This document shows positions 33,204 through 44,415 of a stretch of 64,000 nt of DNA, piece by piece. How positions within the stretch are numbered: position 1 is the first letter of the stretch; every line of letters starts with the position of its first letter. Position numbers and translations under genes: made by a program. The notes below the pieces were generated by a model. The model was not told the DNA's origin. It saw nothing but the letters and a program-made list of their open reading frames with translations, and ran no database searches. The stretch comes from Angiostrongylus vasorum (taxonomy: Eukaryota > Nematoda > Chromadorea > Rhabditida > Metastrongylidae). The stretch lies in assembly GCA_018806985.1 (NCBI GenBank), contig JADANN010000360.1, positions 372,001-436,000 of the forward strand. The letters are read 5' to 3'.

Positions 33204-33617
33204 ACTGCATGAGATTTACTAGATTCTAACACAAGAATTAAGAAACTGCTTGGACATAAACGAGCGAGATGCATGAAGAGTATAAAGTCTTCAGAGAAAA
33301 GGCCATTATATTACATCTCATCTACAGTGGGTGGATGAGTCACTGGAGAAGCACAACTTGGAAAAACGGATGCTAAAGCTATTCTCACTCAGTGGAAAGA
33401 AGTTTTATCTGATGAAGCTCTTCATACGCACATTACAGTTAAGCGAGAGATATTACACATACACAACGTGAAAGTGAATCAGATAAACGGTATGCAAAAG
33501 ACTTAGCTCGTACAGTCACATGTAAATCTATGAGGAGATAGAGATAAGTGTAGATATGAGTGAAGAGCACTCTTTTTGAAATACAGAGTGGTTTCTGTAT
33601 TTCCATCTAAATGTACA

Positions 33618-33891
33618 TAAAGGATAAGGCCCCCGGCGTTGATCAATCCCTGAGGGACGCGGCATGCATTCGACTTCATTAAGCATCGTTGGAGATGATT
33701 GAATGCATATCTGGCCTTTACAATGACTCGCGGTGGCCTACCGATATATCGAGCTAATGCTGCTATCCTCCCAGACAAGTCTGGTACCAATTTTCCACCC
33801 CAAAGGAATGGAAAGCTTGGTGCGCCTGGAGCGCGAGGATCTATCCCATGTGTATTGCATGGCGCCTTCAACCACTGCGCTACACGTGCTT
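33618..33891 (-). mobile_element. SINE-A copy
   Basis: Reverse strand: GCACGTGTAGCGCAGTGGTT, AATACACATGGGATAGATCC, AAAATTGGTACCAGACTTGT, CTGGGAGGATAGCAGCATT, TTAAGCATCG-complement block, and an end at TTATCCTTT. Confidence 0.88.
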
Positions 33892-34349
33892 CAAAACGTT
33901 AGACGAATGAATGTTTAGTAACAGCCTCGTGTAAGCTGGACAATCTGGAGAAATCTGTTCTGGAGAGTGTTTGTGAACAACTCTGGTAAGATGGTATCGT
34001 CTTGTTACTCCATCAACGTCAAAAAATGTGCCATCGCTTAACGATTGAAGCATTGGTTGTTAAGCCATTATCCGGCTTATGAAAGATTTTTGTATACTAG
34101 GCAAGGATCCCATGGTTTTGCAAGGTCAACTGGTCGATGGAAGTAGGCAAAGCGGTCTCCTGCAGTCTAGTGATATTTCACTGATTCTCGGCACCTTGTG
34201 GATATGATTTGACGTGTTCAATACTTTTCGGAACCCTGTTGTTTTCTCGCGTAGATGTCTTTCGTTCAATGATATAATAGCCTTGTCGAGGATTAGTCGA
34301 GTGAATAGCTTGAAGATTACAAAGAATACTCATGCAAACGAATGCTCAA

Positions 34350-34720
34350 TTTTTTTAATGATGCTGAGATATTTGCAAAACTCCGGACCGCAGGTGTCTA
34401 CGGTGGGGGAACGAACGCGCTATTGTCCTTTCCAAGGAGTAGCGCGCTCACCACCACACCATGCGGGTCCTTCGTTTCGCCTGTCTCTCAGCTAGTTCTA
34501 TCGATCTTTTTGCCATCAGCAATCACCCGTCAGCGGGATTGATCTGGGGGGCCCAAATCGGCAACGAACCCAGTTAAGCTGAGGCTGCAGTTATAATCAC
34601 AATTTTGACGTATTATATTATAAAAATAATATCTCAGCATCATTAAAGTTATATTTCGCAATACATACCCTGCCGCTAAAAAGAGTAGGCAGTAAATAAT
34701 AAGTCAAAATTGTGAATGCT
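34350..34720 (-). repeat. Fold-back element
   Basis: Reverse orientation body: GATATTTGCAAAACTCCGGA, CGAACGCGCTATTGTCC, ACCACACCATGCGGGTCC, CAATCACCCGTCAGCGGG, AACCCAGTTAAGCTGAGGC. A second end then follows (ATATCTCAGCATCATTAAAG and the complement of ACTGCCTACTCTTTTTAGCG), so inverted ends are present with a shortened second arm. Confidence 0.8.
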
Positions 34721-34761
34721 CAATTCGTCCAAGTAATTCAAAGATCTTATCAACGACGCAC

Positions 34762-34969
34762 CTAGTTGTTCACCAAGAATGGTTTTCCGTCGCTGTTTTC
34801 CAGTCGAGACGGCGGCGATTGTGCTAACGAGGGCGAATATGTCACCGTCGTAACTCAAAAGGCTGTGCCAGAAATTGTCTTGCACATAGTGTGCGCTAGC
34901 AGAGAACTCAGATCTGGAACGCTTTCTTAAAAATCCACGCAACTCAATTTGTGCATTATTGCGGTCGGC
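34762..34969 (-). CDS. Probable exon of an unrecognised gene
   Basis: On the minus strand, an acceptor (ACCAAG) at 34970-34971 is followed by ADRNNAQIELRGFLRKRSRS, EFSASAHYVQDNFWHSLL and SYDGDIFALVSTIAAVSTG, ending at a GTGCGT donor at 34761. The frame, codon use and splice sites look genuine (208 nt, 69 codons plus one base). I recognise no domain. Neighbouring exons would lie upstream (above 35 kb) and downstream, where a fold-back element sits in the intron. Confidence 0.4.
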
Positions 34970-34999
34970 CTTGGTTTTGAATCAAAGGAAATTCAGTCA

Positions 35000-36480
35000 A
35001 GCTACATGGTCTGAAAAAAAAATTCGTACGGGGTTTGCAAGCCCGATCTGGTTTCCTCCACCTCGACTTTCTACTTAAACGTATCTACAAATGGCTATAT
35101 TTACTCATGAAATTTGAGAACTACTTTGTAGTTCATATCAGCTTTCCCATCTATTAGATTTCTTTAACGTAACTTTATTAAAGGGATTTACTGTGATTCT
35201 TCTTAGAGTCGCTATAGTGTGCATGTTGCTTAGCCTTCTTCTACAGTTGAAGAAAGATCGTGTTTCCGTTAGAAACACGTAACATTCGCGCAGTGACGTT
35301 TATCGCCATGGGATACACGAGCGAACGGTGTGTCATATCTGTTCAGGTCTGCGGACAACTCGTCCGACTAGTGAGATATGCATGCATCCGGTTAAGAGAC
35401 AATGGCCACAGTACTAATGTGAACATCGTTAAAAAGCCAAATCTGGCTTCATTATCTGTTTATCACTTCTGGTAAACAAATCACCAAGGTCGATGGCTGG
35501 TTTTGTCGAAAACAAGCCTAAATTCTATGCCCTTTGCCAAATATGTTCTACGCTATTGGATAGAATGAGCAAAGAGAAAAAATGAAATTAGTCGGTGTCT
35601 TTTTTCGGAAGTTAATCGTTTTGTGAACTTCGTGAAAATTGAATCAAATTAAACATGACTGTCTAACCACTTTCCGAGTGACTAGCTAGATTAAAGTAAG
35701 TGACAATATTGATTCCACTAGAAAGGACCACATTTTACATCTTCCAACCTCTAAGGGTACCTACACAGAAATGCAGAATACCAAACAGGTTTCATTCAGA
35801 ACATACGTAACTATGCTGGGATCTTATGAAGACGATTATTGAGGTCAAAAAGACATATTTTGCTAAATATGACGTTTATCAAGCTCACAGGATTTAGAGC
35901 TTTCGGAAGGGCCAAAAACATGCATGCTCCGGTTATCTGAACAGTTGTGGAAACATTGCCATACAAGAACCTCGTGAAACTATGATTTCTACGACATCTC
36001 GCGCCATGCTCTTCCTGTCTTTCTGGAAGAGCTTCAACGAATGACTGATAAATCTGGCACTGGTGAACTTTTTGAATGATAGAGGGAACAGTGCTTAAGA
36101 GTACTTGAATCTTCTAGCTGATTCGCTTGTTCATGATATGTCTCAGAAGGATGGAAAAGGTGAAAGTACTATGTTTTTTTCTTCTATGCGATACTTGGAC
36201 AAATGACATTCAAAACGGAAATCCACCAGGTTTGCTTATAGTGAACTGTTTTTTATTAGAAGAAGAGATTGAATGCGTTTACAATATGCTGGAATAAGCG
36301 GAACATTCCGAAAGGATATTTATTATTCATGCCGAGGGTCGGTCCACGGTAATGAACAGTGTTACCTTCAACATAATTTATTGTTGTTCTTCAAAGTCTC
36401 AGCGTTGTTTTTCCATAGCGTTCTAACCGTAGTTCTTTTCTAAACAAAAGGTTCAGTAGAAGAGAGCTAGGAGGTTATTT
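35000..36480. other. No firm feature
   Basis: A plus frame of 71 residues at 35260-35475 and scattered GT/AG pairs exist, but nothing can be tied to a family. Part of this stretch may be intron of the exons at 34.8 or 36.5 kb. Confidence 0.3.
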
Positions 36481-36489
36481 TTTTTTCAG

Positions 36490-36592
36490 ATACGACGGCT
36501 CGTCACGAGAATTTTTAAGGAAACTTCGTGGTGATCATCTTCGTATGAGTAGCACCAGCACAGAAGCTCTTCATTCATCCAGACCTCCGAAG
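36490..36592 (+). CDS. Probable exon of an unrecognised gene
   Basis: A strong acceptor (T-run then CAG, ending at 36489) precedes YDGSSREFLRKLRGDHL and RMSSTSTEALHSSRPPK, ended by a GTGAAT donor at 36593. The exon is one base plus 34 codons. The sequence is basic and Ser-rich. It is too short to assign. Confidence 0.35.
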
Positions 36593-36915
36593 GTGAATAC
36601 CATGGTTTATAAAATATACCACTTATATTTATGTTATATATCATTTATATGTTTATAAAATATCATTGTTTGAAGTTGGTTTTAATCTGGCTGGCAAAGC
36701 TTACTGCTCAGTTGTAAATTGTTATCATAATACGCCTTTCTCCACTTTCTCAGGGCTATAAGATGTAGACTTGTCATGTAGACAAAATACTTTTCTGAAG
36801 GTCTTTTTATGTTGTTTTGCCGATAACAATGCCGATTCACGCAGAGTTCATTCTGGTACTAACTATTTCACTTTTTTCTGTGTTTTGATTTCCAATTTGT
36901 TGCACTGAGTTTAAC

Positions 36916-37041
36916 CTCATAAGTACAAGCAAACCCATACACCCTAAACGCTTCCATTTTCTTGCAAAGAGTTCTCTTTTCATCAGTGATTTTAGCTTGA
37001 GCGCTATGATAGTCGCTACAGAAAAACAATTCCTGTTGGTC
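36916..37041 (-). CDS. Probable exon of an unrecognised gene, downstream of collagen 1
   Basis: The acceptor TGTTTTCTTTTCAG (to 37042) and donor GTTAAA (from 36915) enclose exactly 42 codons: DQQELFFCSDYHSAQAK, then DEKRTLCKKMEAFRVYGF. The family is unknown. It lies about 150 bp beyond the collagen 1 stop on the same strand, but nothing links it to the collagen. Confidence 0.35.
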
Positions 37042-37174
37042 CTGAAAAGAAAACATCTGGAGAAAACGAGCATTTTTGTCACCCATAAGCAGCTCATAAT
37101 TTAGCCATTTCTTTAAATTTGTCGTATCCAAAAGGATTACAAAATTCTCAGGAAACTAATACGAGATTCAAAAT

Positions 37175-37180
37175 TTTATT
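37175..37180 (-). terminator. Poly(A) signal of collagen 1
   Basis: AATAAA on the minus strand, about 15 nt after the expected TGA at 37195-37197. Confidence 0.6.
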
Positions 37181-37194
37181 TGGGAAAACTACTT

Positions 37195-38378
37195 TCATCT
37201 TCTAGAGCCGTCTTCGAAGAACACTCTCCATCGATGGCGCAATATTTTGGGCAGATACCCTTTTCTCCTTGAGCACCCGTTGTTCCGATCTCTCCATAAG
37301 CACCTGCCTTTCCTTCATATCCGACTTCACCAACTGTGCCAGGAGGTCCTTTTGGACCGGGAGCTCCAGGCATGCCAGGATTTCCCGGCTGCCCGTTTGG
37401 TCCGGGCGGACCACGTGGCCCAGGTTCTCCAGCTGGCCCTGGACTACCAGGTACAAGAGGCTCTGACGGAGCAGGCATCCCAGGTGCACCTGGAGCACCC
37501 GGAGCGCCGTCATTACCTCTCTCCAGGTGGTCCTTTTGGTCCTGGTTCTCCAACAGCAGCTACACCTCCATGATTTCCAGCAGAACCTGGTGCACCAGCG
37601 TCACCAGGCATTCCAGGTGGTCCAGGTGGACCACGAGATCCTGTAGGGGCACGGTTTGCAGGGAGGTGGAGTCACTGGTTCACATGGCTGTGTGGGCGCC
37701 CTTCCAGGAAGGCCTGGTTGTCCAGGAGCTCCAGGTTTTCCAGGTATTCCGGGCTTTCCTGGCATGCCAGGAGCACCAGCGGGTCCTGCAAGGCAACAAG
37801 CTTCGCATCCACGAGCTTGAGGTTCGCTGGAAATCACTGCTCCAACAGCGTACGAGGCTTGCCGAGCTGTTCTATTCCGTGATTGTGCTCCGACCTTGAG
37901 CACATGCACTTCAGACCAGATATCTTTCGCAGCGCCCCTAAGAAAAGTTTCAATTAGAACATAGGCACACATTTCTTAAGATATGATTTGGTGTCATTTT
38001 CTTTGTTTTGCTTTCATGAACATTTCACGGAAACCGTTGCGGGAATTTTATGTTTTCCAGCAAAATATCTTAATAAACTTTTTAAAAACTATTCAAACAG
38101 AAGCAGTAAATGATATTGATTAGGCATCTTTATTAAAGCAACCGTTCCCTTATTCAGCTAACGATTACAAGCAACCCAAATTGAGATGAATTATTATTAG
38201 TGGAAACGAACTAACACGACAGAAGATGATTTCTTGTTGCATATGTCTTTTTCACATGGTGCACATAATTGTAGACCATAGGTAGTGTGACGGACACCGA
38301 AAGTACAGCGACAACGGAAAACGTGACGGCCGAGTAGGCTACGAAACGGTAGGCCTTCACCCTTGTTTCGAGGTCCAT
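37195..38378 (-). CDS. Cuticle collagen 1 (DPY-13-like), with several frameshifts
   Basis: This is a structural collagen of the nematode cuticle, secreted by the hypodermis. Exon 1 (38378-38216) encodes [17 protein letters not shown], a hydrophobic anchor and MVYNYVHHV. Exon 2 (37937-37195) has AKDIWSEV, the furin-type site RTAR, a CEACC cluster, a short Gly-X-Y block, [12 protein letters not shown], the main Gly-X-Y domain and [11 protein letters not shown]. Five indels interrupt the frame: an extra A in exon 1 (163 nt against 162 in paralogues), an extra G at the exon 2 start, an extra C near 37650, a missing AG near 37520-37530, and a missing G near 37222. After allowing for these, the length equals that of collagen 3 (about 301 residues). 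Either this is a recent pseudogene or the assembly is poor here. I lean to assembly error because collagens 2 and 3 show the same kind of fault. Confidence 0.85.
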
Positions 38379-38412
38379 CGCAGCAAATCTGACGTTCACG
38401 AATCACGCGTCG

Positions 38413-38419
38413 CTTTTAA
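38413..38419 (-). promoter_or_regulatory. TATA-like box of collagen 1
   Basis: TTAAAAG on the minus strand, about 35 nt upstream of the ATG at 38378. It is at the position of the TATAAAAG boxes of the two paralogues but one base weaker. Confidence 0.5.
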
Positions 38420-38449
38420 GCAGACGAACAAACCGGCTCGACAGCTGCC

Positions 38450-39000
38450 GAAGAACTGGTAAGTCAGAGATGGCTAAGCGCACCGTGTCATCTAAGTGAG
38501 ATAACAACAAGATGGAGTAGCGATTTCGGATTCATGTCGTCGAAACACTCGGAATGGAATTTCTCCTGCATGACACCGCAGTAGTGCATGGCTGTATGGC
38601 TGTCCAGTTCGTACAACGTTTACGACAGCGAAAGTTGCTGGTTATCGCAAGATGAACGGACTGCTTTGAATGATGTCTTTGAAAGTCTTAATAACTAACA
38701 TAGGAATTTACACAGTTCCCCAACAATACGTAGGTTTATTTACTAAGATTCCATAAATATTTTGAGGGACGCTATGGATTCTATGGGAGTGCTTTCAGCA
38801 CCAGCACTTTGATTTTTTGAACATTCTTCCAACAAAGAAATTACCGAAATCCATGGAAAAGTGGCACTCGTTTGATGGGCGCTGTGAAGAGAGCAGTGGA
38901 AAGTAGAACAGATTTTCATATGTCAGTTGGTTCTACCTTTCCAGCAATAGTTGTGCCACACGTGGTCAAGCTTTGTTATCCAAGATTGGAAGAATAGAGT
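38450..39000. other. No recognised feature
   Basis: Upstream flank of collagen 1. No gene, repeat or further promoter element was recognised. Confidence 0.3.
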
Positions 39001-39009
39001 TGAAAATAA

Positions 39010-39180
39010 TGTTTAACTTCTTATTTTCTGCTTAACATTTCTTTCACGGCAGGGTATGCAGGGTATTATGTGAGGCACAACCACATGCTGAGCTATTTGC
39101 AAAACTTGGGCTTCAGGTCAGATCGAACCCGCAGTTACCCTTTCCGGGAGCTCACGTGTTAATTACTGCACCAGATGAAA
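39010..39180 (-). repeat. Fold-back family fragment
   Basis: TTTCACGGCAGGGTATG, GCTGAGCTATTTGCAAAACT, CGAACCCGCAGTTACCC and TTAATTACTGCACCAG follow the family end sequence in reverse orientation, truncated. Confidence 0.6.
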
Positions 39181-39256
39181 TACAAGTTTAAGGATGTTGA
39201 TCCTTGTCGTTGCGTTTAACATAGCACCTTGCCATTAAAAAAGTATCGGACTTACT

Positions 39257-39532
39257 AGGGCGCGTGTGGTGCATTGGTTGGAGGCGCCCTGCAACACACA
39301 CATGGAATCGATCCCGGCGCACATGGCCCACCAAGCGTTCAATCCCTCTAGGGTCGGCAGATTGGTAGCAGACTTGTCTAGAGGATAGCAGCACTGGATC
39401 AATATATCGGTAGCCCACCGCGAGTCATTGTAAAGGCCAGGTATGCATTCAATCACCTCCAAACGATGATTAATGAAGTCGAATGCATGGCGCATCCCTC
39501 AGGGATTGATCAACGCCGAAAGCTTTATCCTT
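39257..39532 (+). mobile_element. SINE-A copy
   Basis: GGGCGCGTGTGGTGCATTGG, GGAATCGATCCC, TCGGCAGATTGGTAGCAGAC, TTGTCTAGAGGATAGCAGC, and an end at TTTATCC. It shares GGTTGGAGGCGCCC with the copy at 56.2 kb, suggesting one subfamily. Confidence 0.9.
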
Positions 39533-40342
39533 TTTTTTATCGGCAATAGATAAAACTTAGAACGTTATATAAATCGTTGATAGACTGGACTAACAAGAGC
39601 TACAGTCCGTACGACTGTGTTGTGATCGTTAGCGATTAATGCCACACCGCAGTAAGGTTGATTTCACGCTCATACAGTCGTTTAGTCGGCTATCTCAATA
39701 CGGGGTGTAGTGAAGTTTAAGGTAATATCCGAGGAAAATCTTCCAGGATGGTTGGTGGATGGCTTGCAAATGAGGGTTGTGGCATATTGCTTTCTTATCT
39801 TTCTATTATTATCTCTTATTATCTTTCTTGAGTATTTGATCGCTTTGAAAACCATGAACTCATAAATGGTGACATTATAATGCTGGCCAAATGGGAAGCT
39901 GTATGCAGAACACCAAAAATAACAGAAGCTGAGGAGAATAAGACACTGAATGTATCTGAACTAAGTCCATGAAAACCTTCTTCTGAACTACTGCGAGTAG
40001 AAGAACAGCTGATGTTCGAGTCGGACTGTTCGCTTCCTGTGAAAAATGTTGAAAAGCTTGTAAAAAATCTGTATCAAATGGTTCTCTGTAGAACGTCTAA
40101 TTTCCAGATCAGAGAAATTTTACTGGAACAGGAAAGTTATGCAAACAAATAACTAGTTTTACTTATGTTATCACCCTCAAAACGATGACACGCCTTGCTT
40201 TCTTTCCAAAACCATATTCCAATCGTAGAATGTGGCTCTTCACATAACTCTTCAAGAAAGGTCTGCTTTCTTCCTTTCTTCATGGATATCAAGCCTTTCT
40301 ACAACGTTAATATAAGATGGGTTTAAGTTTACATGAAATAAA

Positions 40343-40621
40343 AAAGGATAAAGCTCTCGGCCCTGGTCAATCCATGAGGTATGCACCGTGCATTCCACTT
40401 CGTTAAGCATCGTTTGACAGTGATTGAATACATATCTGGCCTTTACAATGACACGCAGTGACCTATCGATGTATCGAGCCAGCGCTGCTATTCTTCCAGA
40501 CAAGTCTGGTACGAATTTGCTGACCCCCGGGGCGGATGGAAGGCTTCGTGGGCCATGGGTGCGGGGATCCATCCCTTGTGGTGTTACAGGGTGCCTCCGA
40601 CCACTGCGTCACACGCAACCT
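40343..40621 (-). mobile_element. SINE-A copy
   Basis: Reverse strand: GTTGCGTGTGACGCAGTGGT, GGATGGATCCCC, AATTCGTACCAGACTTGTCT, GGAAGAATAGCAGCGCTGG, and an end at TTTATCCTTTTT. Confidence 0.88.
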
Positions 40622-42655
40622 TATATGAAATAATCTAGATGAATTTGAACGAGAGCACGGATTGCAGTTGAGAACGATAATATCAACTCAGGGCTTTCAA
40701 ATTCGTAGAACGTAAATATCAATGTCCATGGTTCAATGTTTCCCAACTTTTTCACTGAATTTTATCTGAATTCACAGACTGGACTCACTATCTGGTCCAG
40801 ATTTTAACGGCAAAATCAGCTATTCATTTGATTCCAGTCTTGTAAAGATATTAACCAATGCTTGAGCTTGGAAGTTTTAATACTGTGGAATTGATCCACT
40901 GCTTCCAGATTTCTTCAAGAGGAGAAGGAACCGAGCCTAGCGCATTCACTTCACTCTTGTCTTGAAGCTGAGCATAGTAAACGTTAGTCTCATGGGCGAG
41001 TAATGATTGGGTTAAAGTCAGAAAATAAAGGCTTTTTGTTATCGCATGAAACCTTTCAATCCTTTGCCGAGGTTCTAGATCTACAAGGGTGAAACTTCCA
41101 AAATCTCATTACTCGTCCATTTGTGGTGTATAACATGATAATTGTAACTAAGATCATAGCGAATGTTTAACTTAATGGACTGCATGTTTTGTTTAAAACA
41201 ATATTGGGTTATACTCCCTTCATTTTATGAATCAGTTTTTTCATTCAACCTGAAAAGCATTTTCTGTTGAGTGAAATTACTAGCAATTTACCTGTAAACG
41301 ACCATGTAACCTTGCTGATAAGTCTTCCGGTCTAAATTTACAAGCTCCCCTAAGAATGAATATAGTTTTCAAGAGGTCTTAACTCTGGAACTTTTTCCAA
41401 CTTAACCTTCACCGCTTCTATGGCTTTTGAATCAACGTGGTTGAAGGGCGAACCTGAGCATTCAGCTCTTGTATACAACGAGGCTTCCGACAAAAGCAAG
41501 GTCACTCAGATAAATGCGAAGTAGACATTTTCAACAGAAATCAAAGAGTTTCCAGTGATTTATCACTTCATCAACTTTTGGAGTGTGTCTGAGCGTCGAA
41601 TTACTATATAAATCCAGGAATCATTTACCCGTGTGGTAGCATTAGCTAAGAAGTCCATAAATCTCACCTAGAAGCCTGAGGAGTGAACTTTCGTTTTTTT
41701 CACGGCAACGCGTTGCTACTTTCTTATCAAAAAATAGTAGCAAAAAATATCATATCAAAGTGTAACTGCTACTGGTGCCTTCGAGTCAGCTGAGCTACAA
41801 AATACCTCTGGTCCGTGATCGATGGCTAGAGAAGATCAGTCCCAATCGCTCAATCCTAATTTTAACCAAACACTGGGAAGGTTGGCTTTTTTCTACTTTT
41901 TAATGGAATCACAGCACCCGTCGGCCGTGTCCTGAAATTGCTGGACCATTGGGAAGAGGGCGAACATTTTCTAAAAGCTATTTTTGCATCATGTGATGAT
42001 TATGACTTTTTCGTTTTTTTTCGGCAGATGGAATCATGTATTGCAAGGTCTTCAATCTTGGCGAAATGACCATAAGGAGGAAGAGGGTTAGTGGAACTCT
42101 TTGACCTTCCACATATAGTTTTTTGTTTTATGAGAACGCTGTGGTTGAATTTAAAGCAAATTCGAAAAGGTAATGCAACACCGCCATCGATGTCTTTAAG
42201 AGTAGCAACGTAACGCTGAAATTACGAGCTCTTTGTAGTAGACGTCGCTGGTGGCATCGTCCACTATCTTCGTACTTACGCCCACACAATGCGCTATACA
42301 ACATCGTTATTTTATGCCTGGTCAGCTTGAAGTCGATTGTGATAGTCAGTCACAGAGTTCTTCCACGAAAAAACTGAGATCCCGTGAAATAACATCAGGA
42401 AAAGCACGTTTGCTTTCAAAAACCTAAATCCGGTGAATTCTTGCCTAAAGAACAGATGACCATGTAACTGTGTTATCGTCCTGGCGTGGATGTCTAATCA
42501 CAGTTGACAAGTGTTCCGTCCGATTCAATAAAGGGCGACAGTGGATTGTGATTAGGTTCAGACAACCTCATGCGCGACCATCTAGTTTTCCAAAAACTGA
42601 ACATGGAAGAAAAGTCTGAATACAAAACAGCACAAAAAGTTGACTCGAAAATTCG
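40622..42655. other. No recognised gene
   Basis: A/T-rich sequence with many stops. I recognise no exon, RNA gene or repeat family member. Confidence 0.35.
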
Positions 42656-42660
42656 GCTGT

Positions 42661-42873
42661 CTAATTTTCATCGTCGAACTCATGACGGTTAATGAGTGGC
42701 AATCTTATCAAATCCCAGCTTTCTCCGGTCATAAGGACAAGAGCTAAAGAGGGAAGGGAAAAACCAGCATATCCAGGGTCCACTATGGAGATTTCTTTAT
42801 TTTTTACACTTTTTATGTCACATTCGTCCTCTGAAGTGCTATTTTTCAAAGTTTTCGCGAGTTCGTTAGTCAT
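42661..42873 (-). CDS. Possible C-terminal exon, unrecognised
   Basis: The minus frame ends LMTGESWDLIRLPLINRHEF-DDEN before a TAG at 42661. A long pyrimidine run and TTTAG (about 42745-42763) could be a splice acceptor for the last 28 codons. The start could be the ATG at 42873 if unspliced. There is no family match. Confidence 0.2.
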   Translation of the reverse strand: MTNELAKTLKNSTSEDECDIKSVKNKEISIVDPGYAGFSLPSLALVLMTGESWDLIRLPLINRHEFDDEN

Positions 42874-43204
42874 ATCGCGTTACATGCTTCTGAACGGTAG
42901 GAAAGTCAGACAAGCTTATTAGAGTTCTCACCTCCTCTGGAAATAAGGTGACCTTAGGAAGTGCCAGTAGCGCAGATTTTGCCGTTAATCCATCCGTTGT
43001 ACATTATGTCGACTCTCATGGAAACCTGTCTCCTCACGACCATTCTTGGTTCCCTCCTCTATGTCAAATGATATCAAGACAATCAAATCTTCTTATCATT
43101 TCAAGACCACGAACCAAGTACACTCTATAATTAATGGAACGTGCTTGTTTGTGATGAAAACAACTATTCTTTTTTGATGGTAGTTTTCAATTGCTGATTT
43201 ATGA

Positions 43205-43390
43205 AGCCATAATGCAAAACTTTTAAAAAACTGGTTTCGACTCGATACGATCATGAAGACCTACATCGGAAGAATGAATGACTGTGATGAATCTACTCGG
43301 ATCAGTCTGGCTGTGAAGAAGACGAAGGCGCCGAAACGTCAACCAAATAAATTTTCGCAACAACCTTGTGTTAGATTATCAGTGAAAGAT
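43205..43390 (+). repeat. PLE-associated terminal repeat
   Basis: GGCTGTGAAGAAGACGAAGG, CGCCGAAACGTCAACC (43309-43344), then AATAAATTTTCGCAACAACC and TTGTGTTAGATTATCAG. The upstream part includes GGTTTCGACTCGATACGATC. Confidence 0.65.
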
Positions 43391-43975
43391 AGCACTTTCG
43401 TAATGGGCCGTTCCAACGGCAGTCTATCACACCATTCCCACCACCTACTTGTATTGAGACGATAGGTTTTGCTGTCGCTCTTTCTGTGAAGTATCGATTT
43501 TTCTGAGATCTTTCTATCCCACAAAAAGCGTAGACTTCATTTGTCATTCAAAATCATCAATAGGTAGGTTTTTATCTAAATGAAGCTATTTGTTTAGTCT
43601 GAAATTTAAGAGAGGCAGTCGTTTCGAACTGTTCAACTCAACTGAACTTCAAACTGTTTGTGAGAGGTTTTCACAAACAAGTCGCCTACGAATTCTTCTT
43701 ACTACCAATTATTTCTGTTCTCACAGCACTAAACCGCTGTCATATATCGCTTGCCTTAGTAGAAGGCTTCTGCTAGCAACTTAATTACCCTATTACTTTG
43801 GAAGTTGGCTTACGAAAATTCTTCAATCTCCTACTGCATTCGAAAGCACATTGTCACCTTATATTTCAATTTCGTCTCCTGACTGTTTATGTACGTGAAG
43901 CAAGGTGATTTTACTATACTTCTGTATAACCTTCTGTCCAGCTTTTACAATGAAATTATTTTTGCTTCATAAGTA
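43391..43975. other. No recognised gene
   Basis: Short open frames only; nothing assignable. Confidence 0.3.
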
Positions 43976-43979
43976 ATTA

Positions 43980-44115
43980 GACCCAGGACCAACTTTCTTC
44001 TAGCCCTGGCACTGATCAATAGTTCACTACCTTCTTGATAGGCAAACACGAGGTTGTTATTACAGTATTTTTTCTTACAGACCAGCTAACGTTCCAGTAA
44101 AGCGCTGAAACCTCA
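43980..44115 (-). repeat. PLE-associated terminal repeat end
   Basis: GGACCAACTTTCTTCTAGCC, CACTGATCAATAGTTCACTA and AACACGAGGTTGTTATTACA are the reverse complement of the distal strings seen at 14.4 and 32.3 kb. The motif itself has decayed. Confidence 0.6.
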
Positions 44116-44415
44116 GCTATTTGTGAAGTAATAAATGCTGTAGTAAAAACCTTGGATTTGCTCTTGAAGCCAAATAGTGAATCATAGGAAATAGTTCTTA
44201 ATATTTTGAAAGCTATAAGGTCGGTAATAACGAGGTTTACAACGTCACAAACACAAAGAGTCTTAAAGAAATAGAAAACTACATGCGCATTCAAAACTCT
44301 TATCGAACCAATTTCACCTGTAACCATACTAGCGAAATTCTTGAGTCAAACCGGACGACTCGATTGTGATTTCATTTCAAAGTTTCTATAACTATAGGTT
44401 AATATTTCTTCTGAG

